A DNA stretch of 64,000 bases from Thalassotalea ponticola (GCF_041379045.1 NZ_CP166871.1:3038001-3102000); one strand, 5' to 3'; shown: positions 8,815 to 19,797, counted from the first letter of the stretch. Notes: generated from the sequence alone by a model not told the origin. Program-made: numbers and translations.

Positions 8815-10023
8815 TTACCCATGCATTTTCTGCTGAATTAGTAAAACCAGCGCATCCGCTAGTGACTGTTTATTTTGCAATGGCAATTGCTGTTCTCCAT
8901 CAGACCAAAATACCATCAACGCATTATCGTCACTGTTAAAACCCTGTCCCTGTTTGGCAACGTCGTTTGCGGCGATCATATCAAGGTTTTTACGCTGTAG
9001 TTTGCCTTTTGCGTAGTTTTTTACATCTTGTGTTTCGGCAGCAAAGCCGACGGTAAAAGGCTTATTAGTGAGCTTGGCGACGCTTGCCACGATGTCTGGA
9101 TTTTTCACCAGTTGTATCGACATTTGCTCATTGTCATCGGTTTTTTTGATTTTTTGCTCACTGACGTGGGCCACTTTATAATCGGCGACCGCTGCGCAGC
9201 CAACAAATACGTCGCAACAACGCACTTGCTCCATAACCGCATCGTACATTTGTTGACCGCTGTCTACATTGATTCGTTGACAGCCGCTTGGTGTGGATAA
9301 CGCAACCGGCCCGGATACGATGGTCACTTTGGCACCGAGTTTGTGGGCGGCGGCGGCGATAGCATATCCCATTTTACCGGAAGAGTGATTACTGATGTAA
9401 CGCACCGGATCGATGGCTTCACGGGTTGGCCCTGCACTAATGAGCCAATGTTGCCCCGCAAGGAGCTGTTGCTGGTCAGTATTAAAGTGCGCCACTACCT
9501 GTGCAACAATATCATTGGGTTCTAACATTCGACCATAGCCAACATCCCCACACGCCTGTTCACCTTGTGCGGGTCCCCAAATAGCGACCCCACGCTCGTT
9601 TAACACGGCAACATTGTTCTGGGTGGCTTTAGCTCGCCACATTTGTTGATTCATCGCAGGGGCAATAGCTATAGGCGCAGGTGTTGCTAATACGGTCGTC
9701 ATCAACAAATCATCCGCCATACCTGTCGCCATACGAGCAAGCGTATTTGCAGAAGCCGGAGCGATAAGCAATAAGTCGGCCCACTTCGCTAATTCTATGT
9801 GTCCCATCGCCGCTTCTGCCGCTGGGTCGAGTAAGCTGTCTGAAACGGGGTTTGCCGACACCGCTTGTAGGGTTAACGGAGTAATAAACGCTTTAGCGCC
9901 ATCGGTCATAATCACTCTCACGTTAGCACCTTGCTCTTTTAAGCGGCGAATTAACTCAGCACACTTATAAGCGGCAATACCACCAGTGACACCTAAAACG
10001 ATATTTTTATTCTGTAAAAACAT
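8815..10023 (-). CDS. coaBC: Bifunctional phosphopantothenoylcysteine decarboxylase/synthetase CoaBC
   Basis: 402-residue cytosolic enzyme for two steps of coenzyme A synthesis. The N-terminal flavoprotein (CoaC) half shows [10 protein letters not shown], the active-site HIELAKWAD histidine near residue 75, PAMNQQMW near 122 and the [10 protein letters not shown] cysteine near 158. The C-terminal CoaB half has [24 protein letters not shown] near 195-218 and the KxKK segment near 290. It is divergent from radC with 181 bases of shared promoter space. coaD of the same pathway lies at 16.4 kb. Confidence 0.96.
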   Translation of the reverse strand: MFLQNKNIVLGVTGGIAAYKCAELIRRLKEQGANVRVIMTDGAKAFITPLTLQAVSANPVSDSLLDPAAEAAMGHIELAKWADLLLIAPASANTLARMATGMADDLLMTTVLATPAPIAIAPAMNQQMWRAKATQNNVAVLNERGVAIWGPAQGEQACGDVGYGRMLEPNDIVAQVVAHFNTDQQQLLAGQHWLISAGPTREAIDPVRYISNHSSGKMGYAIAAAAHKLGAKVTIVSGPVALSTPSGCQRINVDSGQQMYDAVMEQVRCCDVFVGCAAVADYKVAHVSEQKIKKTDDNEQMSIQLVKNPDIVASVAKLTNKPFTVGFAAETQDVKNYAKGKLQRKNLDMIAANDVAKQGQGFNSDDNALMVFWSDGEQQLPLQNKQSLADALVLLIQQKMHG

Positions 10024-10204
10024 CTTATCCTGCTAAAATTAACGACACGGTTGTCGCTGTATCTAATGATTGTGCCGATAAGATAGCACGTATTTAAATG
10101 GATATTAAATACTTATCCGACGATTAGTGGTCATTCACTCTGCCCAGACACACCGCTGAATCAGTATCCGGCAATGACAATGCAACAAAGCAAGGATCGC
10201 TAAC

Positions 10205-10876
10205 ATGTTACGAAATTGGCCAGAAAACGAACGCCCTCGCGAAAAACTTATCTCTCATGGTGTTGAACACCTAACAGACGCCGAGCTGCTCGCTATTTTT
10301 CTTGGTTCAGGAACCAAAAATCTCGATGCAGTAGCGCTTGGACGTCAGCTCCTTAGCAATTTTGGTTCGCTACACAATTTGTGTATTGCCGAGCGCGAGG
10401 CGTTTTGCCAACAACTCGGTGTTGGCAATGCCAAATACGCACAATTGCACGCGTGCTTGGAGATTTCTCGACGATTTCTCGCTAGTAAACTCGATGCGGG
10501 GGTTAGCTTGCGTTCGTCGAGCCATACCAAACAATACCTCATCAGTCAGTTAAAACACGAACCTCATGAAGTGTTCTCAATTTTGTTGTTGGATAGTCAA
10601 CACAAAGTACTGGCTTATAAAAAGCTATTTTTTGGCACCATAGACTGCGCGAGTGTGTACCCGCGGGTGGTCGTTGAAACCACTTTAAAATATCGGGCTT
10701 GCGCACTGATTTTGTCGCACAACCATCCGTCGGGAATAGCCGAGCCCAGTTTAGCCGACAAACAAATTACCGAAAAATTGGTTAAGGCGTTGGCACTTAT
10801 TGACGTAACGGTGTTAGATCACATTATTGTAGCAGGACATCTGGCTTGTTCGTTAGCAGAACGCGGCGACATGTAA
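10205..10876 (+). CDS. radC: RadC family JAB-domain protein
   Basis: 223 residues, the size of E. coli RadC (222). The N-terminal half is helix-hairpin-helix-like (LTDAELLAIFLGSGT and QQLGVGNAKYAQL). The C-terminal JAMM/MPN+ metal site is complete: SHNHPSG (His 172, His 174) and Asp 185. The historic link to DNA repair is doubtful; a metal-dependent hydrolase activity is possible but unproven. It sits divergent from coaBC, the usual enterobacterial pairing. Confidence 0.93.
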   Translation: MLRNWPENERPREKLISHGVEHLTDAELLAIFLGSGTKNLDAVALGRQLLSNFGSLHNLCIAEREAFCQQLGVGNAKYAQLHACLEISRRFLASKLDAGVSLRSSSHTKQYLISQLKHEPHEVFSILLLDSQHKVLAYKKLFFGTIDCASVYPRVVVETTLKYRACALILSHNHPSGIAEPSLADKQITEKLVKALALIDVTVLDHIIVAGHLACSLAERGDM

Positions 10877-10947
10877 CGAGTGATAGTCGAGCCAATTGTT
10901 TTTGCGGCCGCTGGCATACCAATCCCCTGGGTTACACCGACCAGCAT

Positions 10948-10969
10948 CTAGCTTGTCTGAGCAAGCTAG
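10948..10969. repeat. Perfect inverted repeat, 8-bp arms
   Basis: CTAGCTTG (10948-10955) pairs with CAAGCTAG (10962-10969) over TCTGAG. It sits between convergent radC and the YpfJ-like gene. There is no T-run; it could end transcription weakly or be a binding site. Confidence 0.35.
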
Positions 10970-11078
10970 CTCGTGTCTATGGTCTTTTGGCTATAACCAC
11001 TCATAACTAGTGCTATCTTGCAAAAATGCAAGGCAAAATCATTGCAACAACAAACGACAAAAGCCAACAGCCCCTAGA

Positions 11079-11969
11079 TCACAAGGCGTTACTGTCAAAG
11101 GTATTGCACATGGTAAAGTCGCCGTTGTCGAAGCCGCGCTTAAACCAGCGCACTCGTTGCTCCGAGCTGCCATGGGTAAAGCTGTCAGGCGTTACTCTTC
11201 CTTGCGCCTGCTTTTGCAATCGATCGTCGCCAATCGCAGCCGCTGCGGTCAGAGCTTCCTCTAAATCACCGGCTTCGAGCATGTTTCGTTTGGTGTGTGC
11301 GTGATATCCCCATACGCCAGCAAAACAGTCGGCTTGTAACTCAAGGCGGACCGACAGTTGATTGGCCTCACTTTTGCCCAGGCTTTGCTGTGCTCTGTGT
11401 ACCTTGTCGGTGGTACCAAATATCTTTTGTAAGTGATGCCCCACTTCGTGAGCGATAACGTAGGCTTGTGCAAAGTCACCCGGTGCACCATGGCGGTTTT
11501 TAAGGTCTTGGTAAAATGATAAGTCAATGTACAGTTTTTCATCAGCTGGGCAGTAAAACGGCCCAACGGCTGAGCTTGCCGTACCACATGCAGATTGCAC
11601 AGCTTGAGTAAACAGCACCAATACAGGTTCGCGATAGCGCACTTGGTGTTGTTGTAACAACTGTGTCCACGTATCTTCGGTATCGGCCAAGACCACAGAA
11701 ACAAATTCACCGAGCTGTTGTTGTTGAGGTGTTAGTTCAACACTGCCCTGGGTAGTGCCAGAACTCAAGTTGGGTGCCAAATTAAAGCCCAACATTTGGG
11801 CGCCAAAGTAGCCGACAACCCCGACGATTAAAACCATTCGTCCCAATTTACTCTTTAACAAGTAAGGAATAAACCTCACCACTCCAGCCAGTAATCCCGC
11901 CCCAGCGACAACTCGTTGCCCTCGTCTGTCTTCTACGTTCGTACTTTTTCGTTTACCTTGCCAACGCAT
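11079..11969 (-). CDS. ypfJ: YpfJ-type neutral zinc metallopeptidase family protein
   Basis: 296 residues. A basic N-terminus (MRWQGKRKS, then EDRRG) is followed by one membrane segment near residues 44-60, leaving most of the protein outside the cytoplasm. The zinc signature HEVGHH lies at residues 174-179 (His 174, Glu 175, His 178). C-terminal features include the RLELQADCFAG block and GSSEQRVRWFKRGFDNGD, all typical of the YpfJ/DUF zinc-peptidase family. Proteolysis has not been shown for most members. It is a single gene convergent to radC. Confidence 0.9.
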   Translation of the reverse strand: MRWQGKRKSTNVEDRRGQRVVAGAGLLAGVVRFIPYLLKSKLGRMVLIVGVVGYFGAQMLGFNLAPNLSSGTTQGSVELTPQQQQLGEFVSVVLADTEDTWTQLLQQHQVRYREPVLVLFTQAVQSACGTASSAVGPFYCPADEKLYIDLSFYQDLKNRHGAPGDFAQAYVIAHEVGHHLQKIFGTTDKVHRAQQSLGKSEANQLSVRLELQADCFAGVWGYHAHTKRNMLEAGDLEEALTAAAAIGDDRLQKQAQGRVTPDSFTHGSSEQRVRWFKRGFDNGDFTMCNTFDSNAL

Positions 11970-12185
11970 AGCTCACCTCACATTGTGTTACGTTTAAAAT
12001 TTAGCAGTGAACTGGCTTGAATCCCAATTTAACGACTTATTTAATTAACCTTTATTTACAAGATATCCCGCGAGTAAGCGCCTTATCAGCGTCGTTAATT
12101 AATTTCCCAGCTTATCAGCTGGCCGATAAACTAATGATTTGATCGCTATTTACGTGAAAAAAGCGACAATAGAGATGAAATTTTG

Positions 12186-12214
12186 TTGGGTTTTTCTACA
12201 AATACACGTATAAT
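12186..12214 (+). promoter_or_regulatory. Upstream promoter of rpmB-rpmG (P1)
   Basis: TTGGGT (12186-12191), a 17-base spacer, and a perfect TATAAT (12209-12214). It would give a leader of about 150 bases. The stretch 11970-12185 before it is AT-rich divergent promoter space with no other feature seen. Confidence 0.6.
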
Positions 12215-12258
12215 CGCGCCCATTAACAAACATCAGCTTAATTTGTAGCCGATAATGC

Positions 12259-12287
12259 TTGATCATTTAAAAGGACGTCTATATAAT
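12259..12287 (+). promoter_or_regulatory. Main promoter of rpmB-rpmG (P2)
   Basis: TTGATC (12259-12264), 17-base spacer, TATAAT (12282-12287), near the sigma-70 consensus. Transcription would start near 12294, giving a leader of about 80 bases. Confidence 0.7.
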
Positions 12288-12302
12288 TTGCGACCTTTTT
12301 CA

Positions 12303-12328
12303 GGCTCCCATAGGCGACGGCCTGGGAG
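12303..12328 (+). promoter_or_regulatory. Hairpin in the rpmB mRNA leader
   Basis: CTCCCA (12305-12310) pairs with TGGGAG (12323-12328), with an inner GGC/GCC pair set, in the untranslated leader about 45 bases before the rpmB start. It could be a ribosomal-protein feedback element or simply stabilise the RNA; no known family is recognised. Confidence 0.45.
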
Positions 12329-12372
12329 ATTAAACAAGCTCGAGCTGAAATTAATTATTTGGAGTGACTCAC

Positions 12373-12609
12373 ATGTCTAAAGTTTGCCAAGTTACAGGCA
12401 AAAAACCGATGGTAGGTAACAACCGTTCACACGCTTTGAACGCTACTCGTCGTCGTTTTTTACCAAACCTACAAACTCACCGTTTTTGGGTTGAAAGTGA
12501 AAATCGTTTCGTAAAATTGCGCACTACTCCTAAAGGAATGCGTATCATCGATAAAAAAGGTATCGATGCTGTGTTAGCAGACATCCGTGCCCGTGGCGAA
12601 AATATCTAA
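12373..12609 (+). CDS. rpmB: 50S ribosomal protein L28
   Basis: 78-residue basic protein of the large ribosomal subunit. Start 12373 ([10 protein letters not shown]) fits the family; the in-frame GTG at 12364 overlaps the GGAG box, which lies at ideal distance from 12373. Recognisable blocks: [33 protein letters not shown] and the C-terminal [16 protein letters not shown]. rpmG follows after 11 bases, the standard operon. Confidence 0.98.
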   Translation: MSKVCQVTGKKPMVGNNRSHALNATRRRFLPNLQTHRFWVESENRFVKLRTTPKGMRIIDKKGIDAVLADIRARGENI

Positions 12610-12620
12610 GGAATTGAACA

Positions 12621-12776
12621 ATGCGTGATAAAATTCGTTTAGTTTCATCTGCTGGTACTGGTCATTTTTATACTACTGACAAGAATAAAAAGACCATGCC
12701 TGAAAAGATGGAAATCAAAAAGTTTGATCCAAAAGCTCGCAAGCACGTGATCTACAAAGAAGCAAAAATCAAGTAA
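12621..12776 (+). CDS. rpmG: 50S ribosomal protein L33
   Basis: 51-residue large-subunit protein, too short for common ORF cut-offs. It reads [19 protein letters not shown], then [18 protein letters not shown] and [14 protein letters not shown]. It lacks Cys-x2-Cys pairs, so it is the zinc-free (C-minus) form. The start at 12621 follows AAGGAATTG. The second gene of the rpmB operon, it is followed directly by a strong terminator. Confidence 0.98.
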   Translation: MRDKIRLVSSAGTGHFYTTDKNKKTMPEKMEIKKFDPKARKHVIYKEAKIK

Positions 12777-12792
12777 TTGACTGCGCTTTCTT

Positions 12793-12822
12793 AAAAAACC
12801 CGGTATCGCACCGGGTTTTTTT
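12793..12822 (+). terminator. Rho-independent terminator of rpmB-rpmG
   Basis: ACCCGGT (12798-12804) pairs with ACCGGGT (12810-12816), flanked by an A-run and followed by seven Ts. It lies 17 bases after the rpmG stop. Confidence 0.92.
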
Positions 12823-12967
12823 ATATCTAATGTTCAACCCCCCCTCGCCTTGGCTAACACAAGGCCCGCTCACCCGGCAAGCAGTGTCATTTACTACTTG
12901 CACCATTTAGCTACAACAGATAAATTAACATTTATCTAACATTCAGATCAGCAAACGGGAGCTCAGC

Positions 12968-13561
12968 ATGGGTTTTTGGATATTTCTTGCGGTTGTCATT
13001 GTCGCCGTACTCTACTTTATTGGTATTTTTAATCAGCTTGTCGCATTAAAGAACCGTTACAAAAATGCCTTTGCCCAAATTGAAGTACAGCTAAAGCGGC
13101 GTTATGACTTAATACCGAACCTGGTTGAAACAGCTAAAGCGTATATGAGTCACGAACGAGAAACTCTCGAAGCGGTAATTACCGCCAGAAACAATGCCGC
13201 AAACGGACTGGCCGCCGCTGCCGCAAGCCCCGGCGACCCACAAGCGATGCAAGCGTTAATGGGCGCAGAGGGATCTCTAATGGGAGCGCTGAGCAAACTG
13301 AATGTGGTGATGGAAGACTACCCTGAGCTTAAAGCAAATGAAAATATGATGCAGCTCAATGAAGAGTTAGTAAGTACTGAAAATCGAGTCAGTTTTGCTC
13401 GCCAAGCCTTTAATGACCAGGTAATGAGTTACAACACCTATAAGCAAAGTTTTCCACAAAACATATTAGCAGGCATGTTTGGCCACGGTGTTGATGCCCA
13501 ATTACTTGAATTTGAGGATTCAGAACAAATTCAAAAAGCGCCATCTGTATCGTTTAAATAA
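12968..13561 (+). CDS. LemA family protein
   Basis: 197 residues. One N-terminal membrane segment (residues about 2-22) anchors a long alpha-helical domain with the LemA hallmarks: KNRYKNAFAQIEVQLKRRYDLIPNLVE, an Ala-rich helix near 80, then LNEELVSTENRVSFARQAFNDQVMSYN and the P-x-N-x-x-A motif (FPQNILAGMFG). GGGAG precedes the ATG. It is coupled with an M48 peptidase gene 22 bases downstream, a frequent pairing. The biochemical role of LemA proteins is not known. Confidence 0.9.
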   Translation: MGFWIFLAVVIVAVLYFIGIFNQLVALKNRYKNAFAQIEVQLKRRYDLIPNLVETAKAYMSHERETLEAVITARNNAANGLAAAAASPGDPQAMQALMGAEGSLMGALSKLNVVMEDYPELKANENMMQLNEELVSTENRVSFARQAFNDQVMSYNTYKQSFPQNILAGMFGHGVDAQLLEFEDSEQIQKAPSVSFK

Positions 13562-13583
13562 TCCGTTTACAGAGTAGTATCCA

Positions 13584-15518
13584 ATGGATTTTTTTCAGGC
13601 TCAACAAAACGCTCGACGCAAAACAGCGCAGTTAGTTTTCTTGTTTGTGGCCGCGGTAGTCAGTTTAATAGTCATGACCTACACAATGGTGATGGCATTG
13701 CAGGCGTTCTTGGTTAAAGATGCCAATCAGTATTTCAGTTGGCAGTTAGTGAGCGCCCAATTTGATTGGCACGCTGCTATTTTTGTCGCCTGTATCGTGA
13801 GTCTGATTATTTTTTCAGGTAGCGCCTACAAAAGTATCAGCTTGGGGGCCGGTGGTAAAAAAATTGCCGAGCTGTTAGGTGGTAAACGGATAACCCATGA
13901 CACCCGAGATAGCAAAGAAAAACAATTGCTAAATGTCGTTGAGGAAATGGCTATCGCCTCGGGGACTCCTGTGCCTGGTGTGTATGTACTCGATGACGAA
14001 CACGCGATTAACGCCTTTGCTGCTGGCTATCGCACGTCTGACGCTGTAATTGGCGTCACCCGAGGGTCACTTGATTTACTTTCGCGCCAAGAGTTACAAG
14101 GGGTTATTGCCCATGAGTTTAGTCACTTACTCAACGGTGACACACGCCTTAACATGCGCCTGATCGGTATATTACACGGTATCTTGATTATCGGTTATAT
14201 CGGCTATTATTTGCTGCGCACGATTCGCGGCAATGACAAGAATGCTGGCGCGATTTTGGGATTGGGCCTCGCTTTAGTTGTTATCGGCTTTAGCGGTAAT
14301 TTTTTTGGTGGGTTAATCAAAGCCGCAGTCAGTCGCCAGCGCGAGTACCTAGCTGATGCCAGCGCGGTTCAGTTTACCCGTAGTAAAGAGGGCATAGCCG
14401 GCGCGCTGTCCAAAATTCGTCAATCCCAGGTCGGCTCTCAATTGAGTTCACCCCTGGCGCCACAAATGAGTCATGCCTACTTCAGTCAAGGAGTAAGTAC
14501 ATTTGTCGACTCATTGTTTGCCACTCACCCGCCTCTCGCTCGGCGTATCAAGCGCATATCGCCACATTTTGAAATTCAGCAAAAAATCAACCGACAAAAC
14601 AAGGCAGAACGTGCGCAGCCACAAACAGCTGAAAAAACTCAGGATCAAGCGACAGATAACAGGCAACGCGGTGAAACCTTGGTCAAAACCATCACCGCGG
14701 CTGCTGTTGCTCAACAAGCAATCGACAGCATAGGACAAATAAGCGATCAACAGCTTGATTACGCCCATCAATTATTATTGGAAATGCCGGTCAATGTACT
14801 TGACGCAGTGCGCAATCGAGTTGGTGCACAAGCGGTTATTTACGGCTTATTACTCGACTCCAAAAGCGACATTAAGCAACGCCAACTCAACTATTTGCAA
14901 CAACACTGTTCCACCGAATTGACCTCTCAACTGCACGCTATCGATCACACCTTGGCGACACTACATCCGCGTTTTCGCTTGCCGTTGATTGATATGAGTA
15001 TTCCTTTATTGCAAACACTGGCAGAGAATCAATATCGAGACATGCTAACACATATGCAAGTGTTGATTGATAGCGACCAACACGTTGCCCTGTCTGAGTG
15101 GGTATTACTGCGTATGATTCGCCGTCACGTCGGAGGGGCGTTTGAAAAAGCCAATCGCGTCGATAAGCAACACACGCCAAGTCAGTGCTATCACAGTGCC
15201 GAGGTATTATTTAGTGCTCTACTGCATCACTTGGTCGACGATCAACAAGAACAACAGCGCTTGCTACCGCTGATCAAACAAACGGCAGAAATGCCAGAGC
15301 TCAACTTGTTGAGCAAAACACAGTGCCAATTTAACCACCTTGATCAGGCGTTATCTCAATTAGTCAATTTACAAGTGCAAGCCAAGCCAAATATTTTAAA
15401 AGCGTGTTTGTTAATTGCGACTAGTGATAAACTGTTTACTCACCAAGAAATGGAGCTGGTTCGTGCGATTGCCGATACGCTTGACTGCCCTATGCCGCCG
15501 AATTTATCTGCAAATTAA
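13584..15518 (+). CDS. M48 family membrane metallopeptidase with C-terminal extension
   Basis: 644 residues. Two membrane segments (about 17-42 and 62-80) precede an HtpX/Ste24-like protease domain: HEFSH with His 177, Glu 178 and His 181, a further pair of hydrophobic segments near 193-245, and the third zinc ligand in SRQREYLADASA near 254. Residues from about 340 on are an extra soluble region; its last 60 residues (ACLLIATSDKLFTHQEMELV) resemble a TerB-type helical motif. Likely acts in membrane-protein quality control with the LemA partner. The extension is much larger than in HtpX (about 290 aa). Confidence 0.85.
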   Translation: MDFFQAQQNARRKTAQLVFLFVAAVVSLIVMTYTMVMALQAFLVKDANQYFSWQLVSAQFDWHAAIFVACIVSLIIFSGSAYKSISLGAGGKKIAELLGGKRITHDTRDSKEKQLLNVVEEMAIASGTPVPGVYVLDDEHAINAFAAGYRTSDAVIGVTRGSLDLLSRQELQGVIAHEFSHLLNGDTRLNMRLIGILHGILIIGYIGYYLLRTIRGNDKNAGAILGLGLALVVIGFSGNFFGGLIKAAVSRQREYLADASAVQFTRSKEGIAGALSKIRQSQVGSQLSSPLAPQMSHAYFSQGVSTFVDSLFATHPPLARRIKRISPHFEIQQKINRQNKAERAQPQTAEKTQDQATDNRQRGETLVKTITAAAVAQQAIDSIGQISDQQLDYAHQLLLEMPVNVLDAVRNRVGAQAVIYGLLLDSKSDIKQRQLNYLQQHCSTELTSQLHAIDHTLATLHPRFRLPLIDMSIPLLQTLAENQYRDMLTHMQVLIDSDQHVALSEWVLLRMIRRHVGGAFEKANRVDKQHTPSQCYHSAEVLFSALLHHLVDDQQEQQRLLPLIKQTAEMPELNLLSKTQCQFNHLDQALSQLVNLQVQAKPNILKACLLIATSDKLFTHQEMELVRAIADTLDCPMPPNLSAN

Positions 15519-15590
15519 CCACGATCAGCCAGTAACCCAAAATCGATATAATGGCGTGATGCCAAAGCTGGAACGCCACATTTACATACT

Positions 15591-16903
<1,313 letters not shown>

Positions 16904-17097
16904 TCACTACTTATATCTTGATGATTTTGCCATTTTAGCCTGTCTCGCTTACAAAGCAAATGCAGATACAAATTAAAGCATATACTCAAAAATGTTTCTT
17001 TTGTTAGTAAATTGGTAGTATGATGATATCACTGTGTAAACTTTCTTTCACCGCGACATTTATCAATGTCAGGCAGACAACAAGAGCTTTGCGAGAA

Positions 17098-17757
17098 ATG
17101 AAAACAAGAGATAAAATTATTCACGCTAGCATCGAGCTATTCAATGAACAAGGTGAACGCAATATCACCACCAATCACATTGCCGCCCACCTCGGTATTA
17201 GTCCGGGTAATTTGTATTACCATTTTCGCAACAAAGAAGACATCATTGACACCATATACAGCGAATATGCCGACGACTTAATCTCGCAATTTGAAAACTT
17301 GAAAGATACCGAAGATCCGCTAGACAGCATTCTATTGTACATGGATATCGTGTTCCAATTGATTTCCAAGTTTCGCTTTTTCTATTCCAACTTACCGGTA
17401 TTACTTGCCAAGAATCCGGCGTTGAAGAAGCGCTTTAGCGAAATACAGCGACAAATCAAACAACGCGTACTGAATATGCTGCACTCACTAAATGATGCCA
17501 ACATATTAGACATTGCCGAAGATGAATACGAAGATTTAACGTGTTTATTGCGCTTAACCACCACATTTTGGTTAAGTTATTTGCAAACTCAAGTCGATGA
17601 CGAACCTGAAATAAATGACCAACGCATTTATGAAGGCTTACTTAAAATATTTGCTCTGTTGAGCCCCTATGTCACCAACGATGCACGCGATGCCTTTGAA
17701 ACCGCTCGAGGCAAATACAAAAACCTATTACAACAGGCGATGCAGGAAGAAAGCTAA
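17098..17757 (+). CDS. TetR family transcriptional regulator
   Basis: 219 residues from the start at 17098 (MKTRDKIIHAS), preferred over 17020 because TetR proteins begin just before the first helix. The N-terminal helix-turn-helix is clear (TTNHIAAHLGISPGNLYYHF, residues about 25-44). The all-helical C-terminal half should bind a ligand, unknown here. Neither neighbour (coaD, Kdo kinase) is an obvious target. Confidence 0.85.
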   Translation: MKTRDKIIHASIELFNEQGERNITTNHIAAHLGISPGNLYYHFRNKEDIIDTIYSEYADDLISQFENLKDTEDPLDSILLYMDIVFQLISKFRFFYSNLPVLLAKNPALKKRFSEIQRQIKQRVLNMLHSLNDANILDIAEDEYEDLTCLLRLTTTFWLSYLQTQVDDEPEINDQRIYEGLLKIFALLSPYVTNDARDAFETARGKYKNLLQQAMQEES

Positions 17758-17862
17758 AGCGTCCGCTTGTAGACTGTTTATGGCGTTCGTCGCCGCGCGT
17801 TAACGGCGCCCTTAGCGATGGCGCCAGCATCTGTTTTTGCGCAAGTAGTGGCGGTGACGTAG

Positions 17863-18606
17863 TCAACCTTGCTGATATCCCTGCACTAGCGATTGCCAAT
17901 TTTGCTCGGTAAAATTAAAGTTGGTCAATTGCGAGCGCTCTTTGACAAACGATCGGTGCAAGCGATCCAGGTTTTGCTGCTGCCACGCCCCTTGCTCGGG
18001 CATTTGTTTGCCTTGGTCAAAATCAATCAACCAGACTTTAGCATTGTTGTCCAACATGATGTTGTGCGCATTCAAATCGTGATGATAGATACGCTGTTGA
18101 TGAAAGCGCTTAATGCATTGGCCAATGCTGAGCCAAGTATCATGATCTAACGCTTGTTTACTTAGAATCGCAACCAAGTCTTGGGCATCTCTAATCAGCT
18201 CAATTAAAATATCTGCGCGATACGTCAACCCTTGCTGTTGTACTTTAATAGCCAGCGGTTTAGGCGCCGGCAAATGTAATGTTTGCAGTGTTTTTAGCAA
18301 CACAAATTCGCGCGCTGCGCGGGTGTTCATTAACCCTGCAAACACATAGCTGTCGTTGACGAGCTTACCGATTAAACCGCCGCGATAATAATGGCGCAAC
18401 ACCATATTGACGTTCTGATGTTTAACAAACCAAGCAGTCCCCCTACCGGTGGACGAACCCAGAACTGCATCGCGCTGTTGCCAATACTCGGGATCAAACA
18501 TGTCGACGCTAAAGTCACTGAGCAGTTCAGCATCATACAAACAGGTGATGTTGCCTTGTTGAGAAAGATTTATGCCTGAATGTTTTACAAATCTCGCTAG
18601 GTTCAA
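17863..18606 (-). CDS. kdkA: 3-deoxy-D-manno-octulosonic acid (Kdo) kinase
   Basis: 247 residues. A small protein-kinase-fold enzyme that phosphorylates the Kdo of lipopolysaccharide at O-4. The YYRGGLIGKLVNDSYVF block (about 95-111), catalytic HHDLNAHNIMLD (about 176-187) and metal-binding DFDQGK (about 196) are those of KdkA. The start codon is TTG at 18606 with AAAGG upstream; there is no usable ATG. It sits divergent from the GT9 gene and near waaA, supporting an LPS-core role. Confidence 0.9.
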   Translation of the reverse strand: MNLARFVKHSGINLSQQGNITCLYDAELLSDFSVDMFDPEYWQQRDAVLGSSTGRGTAWFVKHQNVNMVLRHYYRGGLIGKLVNDSYVFAGLMNTRAAREFVLLKTLQTLHLPAPKPLAIKVQQQGLTYRADILIELIRDAQDLVAILSKQALDHDTWLSIGQCIKRFHQQRIYHHDLNAHNIMLDNNAKVWLIDFDQGKQMPEQGAWQQQNLDRLHRSFVKERSQLTNFNFTEQNWQSLVQGYQQG

Positions 18607-18713
18607 GATAATAAGCCTTTAAGTAAGCGCTTGCTGTTACGTGATATTCTCTAACGAGGGAAACACGCCGAGGTGCAAGCACGAGTTTTAACATTAATTG
18701 TGGTGAATCCTTT

Positions 18714-19751
18714 ATGGCGGGTCAACTTCCAACTGAGCCAAAATCTCTGTGTATTTTAAGACTGTCAGCAATTGGCGATGTTTGCCATGCCGTTGCCATG
18801 GTACAACAAATTCAAAAGCAATATCCACAAACGCAAATCACTTGGGTCATCGGCAAAGTTGAGCATATGTTGCTAAGCGGCTTACCCGGCGTTGAGTTTA
18901 TCGTATTTGACAAGTCTAAAGGTTGGCGTGGCTACCGACAATTGCAACAGCAGATGTCAGGCCGACGCTTTGATGTATTACTGCACATGCAAGTAGCGCT
19001 AAGAGCGAGTATCGCCAGTCTTTTTATACCTGCCAACGTCAAAATCGGCTTTGACAAAAGTCGCGCCAAAGAAGGGCAATGGTTGTTTACTAATCACCAA
19101 ATAGACGCACAAAGTGAGCCCCATGTATTAGACGGCTTTCTCAATTTCGCCAAAGCCATTGGCGTCAAAACGAGCGAACCGAGTTGGTTGATGCCTTTTG
19201 GCGACGAAGAAAGGCAGTGGACTAAGCAGCATATCAGTCAAGACAAACTGTACTGTGTTATTGCGGCGGCGGCGAGTAAAGCTGAGCGAAATTGGCATGC
19301 TAAAGGCTACGCAGAAGCGGCTGATCACATGGCCAAGCAAGGCTATAACGTGGTGTTGTGTGGTGGGCCAGCAGAGTTGGAAAAACAGTTGGCGCGTGAT
19401 ATTGAAGCGTTAACTGAGTGCTCACCGATTAATCTCGTTGGCAAAACCAACCTCAAGCAAATGCTAGCGGTACTAGAGTCGGCCAAGTTGGTGATTGCTC
19501 CAGACACTGGCCCTGCACATATGGCAACGGCGGTGAACACCCCTGTTATTGGTCTGTATGCTCATTCTAATCCAAAGCGCACAGGTCCGTATTGCGATCA
19601 AAACTTAGTTGTTTCTGTTTATGAGCAATGTATCGAGCAACAACACGGCAAAACCAGTGCTCAATTGCCATGGGGAATACGCGCTAAAGGCAATTTAATG
19701 GATAACATACACATTGACATGGTTACTGATGCCATCGAGAAAGCTCTTTAG
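18714..19751 (+). CDS. Glycosyltransferase family 9 (ADP-heptose:LPS heptosyltransferase-like)
   Basis: 345 residues, GT-B fold. The N-terminal LRLSAIGDVCHAVA loop and the C-terminal APDTGPAHMATAVNTPVIGLYA donor-site block are hallmarks of GT9 heptosyltransferases. It should add L-glycero-D-manno-heptose to the inner LPS core at the cytoplasmic face. WaaC, WaaF and WaaQ types cannot be separated with certainty; the position beside Kdo kinase and Kdo transferase favours heptosyltransferase I. Confidence 0.85.
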   Translation: MAGQLPTEPKSLCILRLSAIGDVCHAVAMVQQIQKQYPQTQITWVIGKVEHMLLSGLPGVEFIVFDKSKGWRGYRQLQQQMSGRRFDVLLHMQVALRASIASLFIPANVKIGFDKSRAKEGQWLFTNHQIDAQSEPHVLDGFLNFAKAIGVKTSEPSWLMPFGDEERQWTKQHISQDKLYCVIAAAASKAERNWHAKGYAEAADHMAKQGYNVVLCGGPAELEKQLARDIEALTECSPINLVGKTNLKQMLAVLESAKLVIAPDTGPAHMATAVNTPVIGLYAHSNPKRTGPYCDQNLVVSVYEQCIEQQHGKTSAQLPWGIRAKGNLMDNIHIDMVTDAIEKAL

Positions 19752-19797
19752 TTGACCTGCCTAACGTCTGTCGATGGCGCTATTTACCTCATCCAGT

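Noticed and set aside
10881..11078. tRNA or small RNA gene between radC and ypfJ
   Set aside because: Only a simple 8-bp inverted repeat is visible; no cloverleaf.
17020..17097. Extended N-terminus of the TetR regulator
   Set aside because: The upstream 26 codons are not TetR-like; start 17098 fits the family.
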